Shown here one piece after another: positions 47,601-57,747 of a DNA stretch of 64,000 nucleotides. Each line of letters opens with the position of its first letter. Within the stretch, counting starts at the first letter, position 1. Below the pieces are notes generated by a model. The model was given only the letters and a program-made list of their open reading frames with translations. It was not told the DNA's origin and did no database searches. Source of the stretch: Bilabrum cf. latius (lineage: Eukaryota; Bigyra: Bicosoecida; Bigyra; Bicosoecida); contig OZ237765.1 in the NCBI GenBank assembly GCA_965178125.1, positions 372,001 to 436,000 on the forward strand. Direction: 5' to 3'. Made by a program: the position numbers and the translations under genes.

Positions 47601-49018
47601 GCAGCGGCCATGGTAGGGTACAGCCCCAGTGACACGTGCAGGTCTTCCGTGCCGTGCGCAGACTCGGCTCCGATCGATTGCACCCCAAGCGAGGCATGAA
47701 ACCGACTGGGGCCGTCGTCGCCCGAGTTGCTGCCGCTCGCCCCGCCTCTGCTGCTGCTGCTGCTGCCAACCTGCCGGGTGCCTCCAGCTCGCCCCGCGAC
47801 ATCCATCGCCTCTTCCTGGCTGAGATGCTTCACGCTTGTGGTGCCCGCTGGTATGGAGGGCTCGGGGTGCTCCCTGGTCGCATTCGTCACATCAACCACC
47901 AGGGGCAGCAGCACCAGCTTCGTGCCCGGGGCGCGGGTTGTGCTCTTCACGGCCTTATTGAATTCGTCTTGGCTCTTGATGATGGCCCAGTGAGGAGATC
48001 CATGTAACGCGGGCGACGCGTATGACTAGGGCTGTGACGAGGATCCAGCTGAGGTCTGGACGGTGTCTGGGTCTCGATCTTTGCCGGGTGGCGGGGGTCC
48101 CTTCGTACTCTTGATATCGTTGACAAGAGCATTCAATCCACTGGCCCCGGCAGTCCTCCAAGCCCGTGTATCCACTGGCCTGTCCTTCTCATCCTCTGCT
48201 GCATCTTCCATGGGGGAGGAAGAGGTTCCGGAAGAGGAGGGCTTCGGCTGGCAAGGCCCGGCGCGTGACACTGCTGCCCCAGGTAGTGTGGGGGGTCGCA
48301 GAACCGCAATGCCAGCGCCATTTCCCAGCAGTTTCTTGGCTTGCTTTGAGAGAATCGCATGCTCGCTCGTTCCCATGGGGGTGTTGCTCGCACCGAGCTC
48401 AACGCTTGTCAGGTACGCCGGACGAGTTGAACCCAGGAATACCGTGTAGAACTTAGACGGGTCAATGGAGTGGTCCAAGCTGGCTGCAAGCTCGCTGACT
48501 CTGTCGAGTAGCCGGCCTGCAAGCACCCGAAGAGACGGTACGTCAAGCGAACCGACCAGCGGCTGCACTCCACCGGACTTGCCAGCAGCAGCCACGTCCT
48601 CGATCCATCGCACATCTACAGGCATGCTACTTGCTTCGGACGGAGATAGAAGCTTGCTCCGCTCGAAACTTGTCAAGCGACGATATTTTCGTGGGGTCGG
48701 TCCCTATTGCTACGCACCCGTTGCAAGTGCTTCACGGCTTCGTAAACTTCCATGCAATCGGGAGTCAGGCAACTACGGGGGCACTAACTTTGAATCCTGA
48801 TGTTTTATTCCTCCCTTGTTGACTATGCTGTCTATTTCAGCGGATGGTACCCGTGGTCTCCGCTTTGGTTCAGCCGACGCTGGTGTCCCCGTCTTGGAGG
48901 CAATCTCTCTAAATGCAGCCATGGCAGATGCGGCTTCCATGCTTGTGGGGGACCACATTGAGTCCACTTTCTTCTTCTTTGGGCGCACTGGTGATTTCAT
49001 CTCATGCTGGGCCTACAT
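44540..49018 (-). CDS. AP2/ERF-domain protein (putative transcription factor)
   Basis: Single exon, 1,492 residues. ATG at 49018 is the first after an in-frame TAA; the second codon is TAG. A nuclear-localisation-like PKKKKV follows at residue 12-17. A degenerate AP2-like stretch (about 439-486) contains LGLYPTMAAAAAAHDRAALC. The middle is long Gly/Ser-rich low complexity with Arg-Asp repeats. A canonical AP2 domain sits at about 1214-1263: QFRGVRYCKRSHKWIATICF, then LGVFVREEDAAHAYDRMAY, with both the YRG-like and RAYD-like elements. AP2 domains bind GC-rich DNA. Thirteen TAGs: 49013, 48773, 48710, 48704, 48026, 47417, 46079, 45593, 45203, 45182, 45056, 44936, 44630. Targets unknown. TGA at 44540. 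Confidence 0.85.
47113..47140. repeat. CTGACC hexanucleotide repeat (coding)
   Basis: About four and a half CTGACC units in the AP2 gene, giving a Gly-Ser run on the minus strand. It is inside a coding frame and away from any end, so it is not telomeric. Confidence 0.7.
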
Positions 49019-49157
49019 CCCTTGGGTTTACGTGCCAACGGGCTCGCTCGACGATTTCTGGTTAAGCAAGCACCACACAGAACTGCACCTTTCAAAACAT
49101 CTGGTTCGGAATTGCAGCTTCATTTTGCTCATGCAGCGGCGCTAGCTTGACCGGACA
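49019..49157. promoter_or_regulatory. Short divergent intergenic region
   Basis: These 139 bp lie between the starts of the AP2 gene (minus) and the RAP gene (plus). Presumed shared promoter; no motif recognised. Confidence 0.45.
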
Positions 49158-52100
49158 ATGCTGCACTAGTGGCGAAGGGGGTTTCAACAACTGCTTCGTA
49201 GGCACCTAGGAGTTGGAAGCCCTGTCCCTGCCAAACCATTCGGTGCCTCCAGAAGTACGCAATCTAGTCTGCATCAGCGCGGATTCTCCTCCATTCGACC
49301 GTGTAACGGACGTTTTTCATAGCATATATTGTCTCGTGTATACATGCTTAGCGACTACCGGAGGTGCATTGGAAGCAGCTTGTCAAGATGCTGCAAGCGG
49401 CATACCACAGTGCCCTCACACGATAGCTAGCCGCATGGTGCAATTGGAGAGGATGAAGCCGAAAGATTACGAGCTATGCGATCATCAGCTGAAATATTTT
49501 AGCTTGTCATGCAATCTGATGCGGCGGGCAGTTCGCAAACCATCGCTGCAGCGCTGCTTCGCTTGACGGAGGTGTCCCATCAACCACACAAACTCTTCGA
49601 TCACGCTACGCTGAGACGAATTCTTGATCAGGCATCCTTACTATATCGGAAGCATCGCGTTGCTTGGTCGCATGAATCGCGCATCAGCGCGATGATCGCG
49701 CTCGGGCGACTGCTGGAATCTGCGAGAGGCGCAATCGGTTCTGGCAACCCAAGCGCAAGGAAAGCTGCCGCCCTCCATGCAGCCATCGCAACGGACTGGA
49801 TGGCGTCAGATGGACCTCACGTGCGCTGGGAGGTGCTGCACCAGGCTGCGATTGGTCTCAAGAGCAGGGCAGAGGGTGCCATGCTTCCATCCCTCAAATT
49901 GCTCGGGTAGGCAACTGCCGCGAGGCTTGCTCGCCTAGCCTCGGTGGGCGCCGAGGCAAGAGCGAATCCTGGCGGTACTACCATTTCAACCAACATAAGC
50001 GTTCAGGAGACAGCGAGTGTGCCCAGGGAAGCAGAGTGGGAAGCGGATGAGCAGCTGGCTGGCAGCCACAGCAACCCATTGGTCGATCCAGCCACAGGTC
50101 GGGAGGACCCTTGGTCTTCCACGAAGAACCGACTCGCGCCCAGACACCTGCCCCGTACTGGCAGACAGGTAGCTCAGGTGGTGGAAGGAATTGCGTCTGG
50201 GCTAGAGCGGGTGCTGCTTGGGAGGCGGCGGCTGCCCGCCGTACTGGCATCTGGAAGGTACCCCGGTGCATTGCGAGTTCCTCCAATTGGAATAGATGGC
50301 CGATCGGAGGGTGATGCTGACCACGGGATACCTGAATCGGAGATGCGCCTAGGCAGTGGCGGTAGCGTTGCCAGTGCCGGGTAGTCTTCAGGCCACGCAG
50401 ACCGCAGTGCACTGGTGATTCAGGAGAGCGCGGATGCTGTGCGTGCGCTTGGGGTGGCGATCGAGAACGCAGCTGACCTTCTGCTGCCCCAGCTGCACGA
50501 GCAAAGCGATGGGCATGGGCTAGGGGCATTAATGGACCTACGTGCTGGTGAAGTTGGTGCAAATGGCGAGGCTGGGGCGGCCCGCACAGCAGCACTACTG
50601 TGCAGGGCCGCTTGTTTGCACCGAGAACTGGTGCTTGCCTTGCAAGGTGCGGGTGCCGACGTTCTTGGTATGGACGTGCCCCCCTTGGGACAGGAATGGC
50701 AGGATGTGCTAGCGGGGCAGGGGGCGGGCGCTGCCCAGCGAGGGATGGGGCGGCTGGGAGCTGGGGACTCTCTGCACCTTGACCTGGTAGCGCGGTGCTT
50801 GCGGGTGGGCTGGCACGATATCACTGCTGGAAGAAGTGATGCAGAGGAGGGGTCTTTGCCTGGGGCTTCTGGTATCCGCGGCTCGATCGCAGCCGGTGGG
50901 GAACAGATAGTGGATCCTGTGGATGACGCGAATGCGAGGCGACCTGTCTATGATATGCTGGTTGATAGCAGCGTGATGATTCGATCCATTGCATCTGGAG
51001 AAACATCGCTGCCGAGCGAGACTCGCGGGCTGGGCGAAGCTGCCCTTCGCAGCGTGCTGCTGACGACACATCAGCTCCATCCCGGGCTTGCAGATCACGC
51101 ATTCGACATGCTGGGGCCAGGCCGGAAAGCACTCTCGGGACAACCAAGTGGCATGGCAAGCCATCGTACAGCTGCCTTTCAGCGCGGAGACAGGCGGCGA
51201 GGAGTCATTGATGGTATCCACCAAGACGCAAGCGGGATGGAAGGTGATGTCGTAGGATTGAAACCACAAGGACGGGGCAGCGGCAACCGAGCCGGACCAG
51301 GCAAGGGCAGGAGTGGTGGCAGTGGATCCGTAGACAGGAACTACGGCTATAGAGTGCCTCCTCTGCTCTCAGAAGCGATTGAATCCACGCTCATCGGCGT
51401 GCTAGGGACCAGCACGCTGGCGGATGCGTGCGGCAGGATGGGTAACCAGCACTGGCTGCTGGTGGCGCGCGATGACAGCGATGAGCCGCATACCAAGGAA
51501 GACGTACCGTTTGGGAATCGCTCTGCTACTGGGCGGGCTGCAAAGCCAGAGGAGTCATTTGCGCTGCTTCCCGCGCTGCTTCCAGACAAGGACGGGGGCA
51601 TGGTGGCGGAGGGCGTGCCTCGCGTGTCAACCGCGTCGCTGCGACAGGTGTCGGTCGAGTCGTGGCGGAATCTGCAGGACGACATTACAGCGCTGCTCAA
51701 CGGATCGATGGGGCCGTTCTACTGGGTTGGCGTGGCTCCATCTGCCAGAATAGCACTGGCAACCGCGCTTCACTCGTCACTTTGTCGCCAGTTGGAGTCG
51801 GAGCCAATTCACAGCCAGGGTAGGAGGTCCGTGGCCCTACGAGCCGCACTGCACGCAGTCGTGGAAGCAGCCGCCAAGACTGCGAAGCAACGCACCGCAG
51901 ACGAGGCGATAGCTCTGGCTGGAAGTGCCGCAGGTCTGCAGGACCCGCCGACTCAGATGTTGCCAGGCTATGCTCGGCCGTAGCCTAAGCTAGACGCGAG
52001 GCAGCAGAAGACCATCCTGCGAGTTAGGGATTTGCTTGTAGCAAAGGCACAGCAGGCGCGGGCTGTGCTTAGGGAGGTCGCGGAGGATGAGCCATAGCCC

Positions 52101-54104
52101 CCAGCTGCACTACCCCTGCCCGCAATGGATCACATGGCTGTCCTGACGCACTCGTCACGCGCATGCGCCGAGGTGCTGCCCTTGGAGATTGCGGGTACCT
52201 CGACTGCCGATCGCATTGCAATCGCCCTCGCTGCGTCGCGCCTGTGGCCGGACGGCGCGAGCGCTGTGGCGGCCAGGTGCCTCGAAGGGCTGGACCTGCC
52301 TCTGCAAGCGAGCTACATCGCAGGCGCTCCCATGGCTGCAACGGGTGCTGCCGTTGAAGTAGAGGCCGATGCACGGTGCCGTGCTATCGACTTCAGACAG
52401 CATCGATTGCTTGAAGCCGTGGATCGGGCTGTGGCGGGGGCAGCGTCTGGTGCTCAACTGCGAGACATTGCCGGGTTGTCAGTTGCACTTGCTACCGCAG
52501 TCCCACATCTGACTCGCCCTAACTTGTCCGGCGAGATGACGGTTTCAACTGTTGAACGGAATCTCGGGCGACTTGCTTCGCGGCTGGCCCGGCAAGCGCT
52601 GGCCTGTGCCAGGCGCCAGTTGCAGGCAGGACTGTCGGCAAATGAGCAGCAGCGCTTGCTGCTTGCATTGGTTGACGTGCTGTGGTCCACAGCCTGCATG
52701 GGCGCGCTTGATGATGATCTGGCCGCAGGCGTGTGCGCTTGGCTCGAGCATATGGCACAGTCCAGCGATGTTGCTGTTATGTCGGATAGCTTCGGCCATG
52801 TCAGCAAAGCATTGGCCGAGCTGTCAAAGTTCCACCCGCTACTCAGCGCTGCTGAATTCGCGGCAAAGAAATCGGGATCCAGTGCCACCAGCGACCTGGT
52901 GCAGATGCATTCGGCTGAACGGGGCAGGGACGCTGGCGATAAAGGCGACACAGCCGAGGACCAGGCGGCAGGTGCTGGTGTGTACAGCAAGCGGCGGTCG
53001 CAATGGGTTGGCACATCGCGGAGCCAGCAGTATCCGAATGATGACATGCTGGAGGCAGGGATGCAGGAGCTAGAGCTCATGGGGTGCGATGACGGTGACT
53101 CGTTGACCACGGATGAAGCCATTCGCCAGACTTGCGAGGAGCGGCCCAGCGGTGCATCTAGCCTGCTGCAGCAACATGGGGTGCATGGAGATTTCGAGGA
53201 CCTCTTGGACGAAGACAGTCATGCCAACGGTGACGAGAATGTAGATGGAACCGTGCCAGACGAGTCGCAGGGACTGCCTGACCTAGCCACTGGTGGTGCT
53301 GTTTAGGGCTCAGCGGCGGATAGTCCGGCAGCACCGACGTGGCTGCAACGGATGCTTCCTGCGATGGCGAAGCATCCGTTGCAGCCTCACCAATGGTCCG
53401 CAGCACAGGCATCGCGATTACTACAGCTGCTAGTATGGTCTCACGCCCTTGCGTCGAGCGAACATGCTAGCCTGTCGGGCACGCAAGAGGAGGCCGCAGA
53501 TGTGAGCATGGCCAGCCACGAAGGCCTTCCTTCCGGCCTTCAGGCCATAGCCAGGTGCTTTGAATCACCTTGGGCGGTACAGCTGCGCGCCCGCAGTGTG
53601 ACGAGTGATTCGAAGGCCTCAGCCGGTACCAAGGAACTGTTGCGCAGACTGCGGAGCTCGATCCAATATACTTCGGGAGCTCGGGCTCCTTCGCAGGCTG
53701 TGTCGGATGGGAATCAGACCGAGGGAGCACAGGTCAGGGAGCAGCGGGTGGATGCCCGTGTGACGATTGGTATCCGGTCGAGCGAAGGGGTGGTTCTGCC
53801 TGCTCTCGTTCGGCACACCGGGACCGTTGTAGTGGCAGCTGACGAATTGGAGCTAGCCCCCGTGGAGGGGCTCGGTGCGGGGTTCGATCCCGGGTGCCTT
53901 GTGGCCGGCGCTCGCCTTCAGCTAGAGGCTTGGCGGGCGCATGGACTTGAAGTGGTGGTGCTACCGAGGCATCGCCTGCGCAGAATGAAGAACAAGGATC
54001 TGTTCCGGAAGGAGGTGGCTCGGCTGGCAGAGTTGCATGGGGCTGCTCGTTTAGCTGCATTGCTGAGTCTGGAAAGGGGGGCAGGTCCTAATCCGTAGGA
54101 TTGA
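49158..54104 (+). CDS. Mitochondrion-targeted RAP-domain protein (RNA-binding family)
   Basis: Single exon, 1,648 residues, TGA stop. The start was chosen because reading through TAGs from 49158 exposes a presequence rich in Arg, Ser and Gln without acidic residues (LLRRHL, RGFSSIRP). An ATG at 49131 would add nine more residues but has a poorer context. Next comes AEIFQLV...AAALLRLTEVSHQ, the helical opening usual in RAP and related octotricopeptide/FASTK proteins. A very long helical, Ala/Gly-rich middle follows. The C-terminus (about 1586-1640) is RAP-like: ARLQLEAWRAHGLEVVVLP, then DLFRKEVARLAEL. Such proteins process or stabilise organelle RNAs. Ten TAGs: 49167, 49320, 49428, 49500, 49908, 50382, 51981, 52095, 53304, 54096; three lie in the presequence. 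Confidence 0.8.
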
Positions 54105-54250
54105 ACCAGTACGGCGGCTTGCCGCGCTTTTTGTGGCCTATGCAGCACTGCGTTCGGTGCGGCTACGATCGGATTATTTCGTCGTCACATTCGTTAGTTT
54201 CTCTTTCGTGGCTCATCAGTTGTATATCTATAGGGCATGCTTCAACTCAG

Positions 54251-57200
54251 ATGAATTCGAGCAAGCGTATTGACCGTGTGGTGAGCTATGTACGCGCACA
54301 AGCATCCTACCTACTCTCACAGAGGCACAATAAACTAGAACGTATTGCTGCCAGTCTTGTTGCACCTGTCGCAGGCAACCTAGCTCAGGTTCTACTTCTC
54401 GGATGCAAATATGCGTCGAGATAAGTATTTGAAGTCAAACTTGAGCTGCGGTGCGGCACCAGTATCCCTTTTGCTCTCGTTTCGACGAATAGAGCAATTA
54501 CTGTCAGGCCGAACTCTTCCTGAGGCGCTCAAGGATATCTTGCTGGCTGCTCGGTAGACCCCTAATTTGACTGTTGTAGCTTTGTCACCATATTCACGGG
54601 ACTATCTTTCGTCTTCGCGTCAATGGCCACCAAAGAGGGGTGTTCGGTTGACGAGGCGAGGCAATACAATCATTCCGCCCGTCGATGCTCCTAGCAAAGA
54701 AAGTATCGGGTCAATGGAGTGGATTCAATCATAGATGCAGTCTATACAATCATAGGCTGTGCGCTCTCGCCGTGGGCGTGCCGGGGAATCTCAGAGATTC
54801 GACAAAACTGAATCTGCAAGGCAGCTGGCACGAAGTGTCGGCATCCGACGCGTGCTCGCTGACCGTGTGGAAGAGCGACCGGATGCAGTCGTCTACATTG
54901 AAAGCATTGATCCTGGCTTCTGGGACAGAGTCGACTAGCAACAGCTGCGGTCTTTTTTAGAAGGCAGGTTTGGTCCCACGCATTACGTAACGGTGCCCAG
55001 GGACAGAGGCACTGGAGTCCCCTTCGGTTACGCATGGGCAGAATTCAAGCTGATCAAAGATGCGACCCGGGCTGCTGCAGACCACGCGTGGAGTGCGGGC
55101 GGCACCGAGGCAAGGCCAGCCACGGGCGGTGCATCGACAGCAGGTGCTGGCACCAAGCAAGGCCACGATACCAATATCCCACCGCAGCAGGTTCAGGAGA
55201 AAGCCTCGAGCGAGCATGGCCATGCCCCGACTGTTGCTGGCATCAAGCGTCCCCGAGTAGCCGCCCTGAACCCATCGCTAGACGAGGACGAGAGCGAGAA
55301 CGACACGCAGAGCACAGCTCGCGAATAGCCTGACCACAGTGCTGGCGGTGCTTCATCCGCCGCATCCGCTACAACGAAATCAGCAGCGCAGGTCGAATAG
55401 CTGCAAAAGGTCGAGGGGCAGCGCCCGGCCAAGCGAGCTAGAACTGAAGCTGAGGCAGCGGATCGGCCCGTGGTAGATCCAAGCAAGGGCAGCGATGGCG
55501 CTTCGACCGACGGACTGGACGACCAGAAGGGCAATTCTCGAGACTCTGGGCAAGACAAAGAGAGCACTGGTAGATCCAAGGTGCAAGCTTATGCGGTTAG
55601 TGGTGCAGATGGGGATCGCTGGAGCCGAACGCACAGCAACGAGCAACCAGTACTGACCGCCCCTTCGGATGACGGTCCCGAAGAGCCCGCACAGCCAGCA
55701 AAGACCGCCACTAAGCGCCACAGCGCGCTTGCTTAGAGCGTCCGCGACCGCATGGCTCGCATCCAGAGATAGTCTGCCCCGCGGCACGCGTCGCAACCAC
55801 CGGAAGAAGATGGATACTTTCCCGGCACCTAGGCTACTACAGGAGTTGGCGGTGCAGGGGTTGGCGGTGCAGGCGCACCACAGGCCCTACCGCCCGCCCC
55901 TCTTTCTGGGTAGCAAGCGGAAGATGGCCATCACAACACCGACCCCTTCTTGAGTGCCTACCCAAAGCTGCGTTTGCTGCAGAAAACAGGCGTGCTGGAC
56001 GAGAGGGGTGCCTCGATCGGCGCAGTCGAGACCTCCCCTGCTTCGCTCATGCAGGTCCCTCCGGTGGAGATCGTACCCCCGGATCACCCCACGCTCACCA
56101 CTGCGCCCACAAGCTCGGCAGCACCGGCAGCGGAGGGCCTTAAGAGGATGAAGATCAAATCGGGGGCGTCAGACTCTTCCTCTTCCTCCTCCTCCTCCTC
56201 CTCCTCCTCCTCCGCGTCCTTCCGATCGGGTCAACCCGCCACCGGTCTGGCTGCGCCTGCCCGTTGCCTCGCAGACCTAGAGGAAGGCTGGGGCGGGGTC
56301 GGTCTGCGGTCATACAGCGTGCTTGGTACGAAGCAGTATGGGTTGGCATCGGGTAGCCAGCTGGTGGCTGCAGGGGCAGGCCGCGTGGTAGTGCAGGGCT
56401 CAGGTCCGACATCGAACCAAGGCACACGTGACGGTGCCACATACGGCAGTGGTGAAGCGTCGTCGCGGGACGTTTCAGGCGCATCGAACGGTTCCAACGC
56501 GGTCAGATCTCCTCAGTTGTCCTTTGACCCCTCCAGTCTCCGTATCATGACCAAAGCGCAGTACAATGAAATGCAGCAGGCACTCGGGATTGGAGGACCG
56601 GCAGATGAGCCTAAGCTACAGCAGACCTCTCGATCGGCTACTGCTGACCCTGCGTGCATCGTTGTGGTGCAGGGCATTCCCGCGGGCTGCTCGTTCCGTG
56701 ACCTTCGCATCGTGCTGTCAGAAGGGGGCCCAGTCGCCTTCCTGGATTTCACTGAGGCAAAGCGAGTCCAATTGCAGACACATGGACAAGGCCCGCTTCT
56801 AGTGCAGTCACCCTAGGCAACTTTGGGCCAGAATGGGGCGGGCCCTGGACTACTGCCCCTCCCAAAGGATGGTGGGGGTGGTGATGGTAATGGTGCTGGG
56901 AAGAGCGGCGAAAATCAAGAAGCAGGGGAGGTTGCATCAGCATCGGCTGCTACGGCTGGTGAAGCAGATGGCAACCTTGCAGGCGAGCAGTCGCATACTG
57001 CGCTCACTTTGGTCTCCTCCTCGGGTGCTGCTGCGTACGAAAATGTCCAGTCGTCGGTGTTTGGCGAGATGGATGTATCCCCTTTCATGGCCGGGCCTGT
57101 GGTCCATGGCATGAGCGACGGGGACAGCGAAGGCGCCGCTTGGTAGCACTATCGGGGCAGCGGTTTCGCGGGTGGGTCTGTTCCATTCACTGGCAAAGAC

Positions 57201-57500
57201 GGAGCGGGCGAGCCAGGATCCTTAGACCCTGGAGGCACAGGCGTTCTTGGGCTGCTGGAGAGTGGCCGTGGTGCGACTGTTCGATTCAGCACGGCGGCAG
57301 CGGCAGCGAATGCAGTGGCTATGTGGCGGAGGCGGGCTCCGGTCGTAGATGCAGCGGGCCTGCAGGTGACCTCGCTACTCTCCTGGGGCCAGACGGAGGT
57401 AGAGGCAGTGCTAGCACGGATTGGCAACTCTAGGCGTGGATACAAGAAGCGCGGCAAAAAGAGGCGCGGCGCTCGCGGGGCTCCGAAAGCGCGATTTTAA
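54251..57500 (+). CDS. La-family RNA-binding protein (La / LARP7-like)
   Basis: Exon 1 54251-54280 and exon 2 54375-57500 (TAA), with a 94-nt GTGAGC intron; 1,051 residues. The La motif begins directly after the intron: ATQLRFYFSDANMRRDKYL (Q = TAG at 54381), then LLLSFRRIEQLL and PNLTVVALSP. RRM1 lies at about 182-245 (AVVYIESIDPGFWDRVDQQQ, FGYAWAEF). A long acidic/basic Ser-rich linker follows, then a second RRM-like region from about 770 (CIVVVQGIPAGCSFRDLRIV ... GATVRFSTAAAAANAV) and a tail (EAVLARIG...RRGYKKRGKKRRG) resembling the xRRM and basic end of La and LARP7. It binds the 3' oligo-U of RNA polymerase III transcripts and helps fold or retain them in the nucleus. Thirteen TAGs: 54381, 54555, 54732, 54753, 54936, 55326, 55395, 55734, 55770, 55830, 55911, 56814, 57144. 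Confidence 0.92.
54381..54383 (+). other. UAG codon at the conserved Gln of the La motif
   Basis: Third codon of exon 2, in the context AT-x-LRFYFSDANMRRDKYL. La motifs read Q(V/L)E(F/Y)YFSD at this point, and the Gln is nearly invariant. Strongest single codon in the window for UAG = Gln. Confidence 0.92.
56175..56213. repeat. TCC repeat (coding poly-Ser)
   Basis: Pyrimidine-rich TTCC/TCC units encode a run of about 13 serines in the linker of the La-family protein. Likely length-variable. Confidence 0.75.
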
Positions 57501-57747
57501 TCGACGTTGCAATCCAGACAGGGAAAAGAGAGGGGTGCATTGGTTTTGGCTAGCCCGTTGAGGCCATGAAGGATGAGCGACTAGTCTATACAGTAGAAAT
57601 CGGGAATCTGGGATCCGGGGATACAAAAAGACGAGAACACTAGGCTAGTCTGTCAGATTGAAGTTTTTATTCCTTCTGACCAAGCGTGTCCTCCGACTAT
57701 TCTAGGGCTAGGCGATGTAAAGCGATCAAAATTTTAAAAAGGATCAA

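Noticed and set aside
48653-48760. An intron near 48660-48720 in the AP2 gene (donor GTGCGT)
   Set aside because: Considered because an alternative frame looks protein-like, but the main frame is fully open once TAG is Gln, so no intron is needed.
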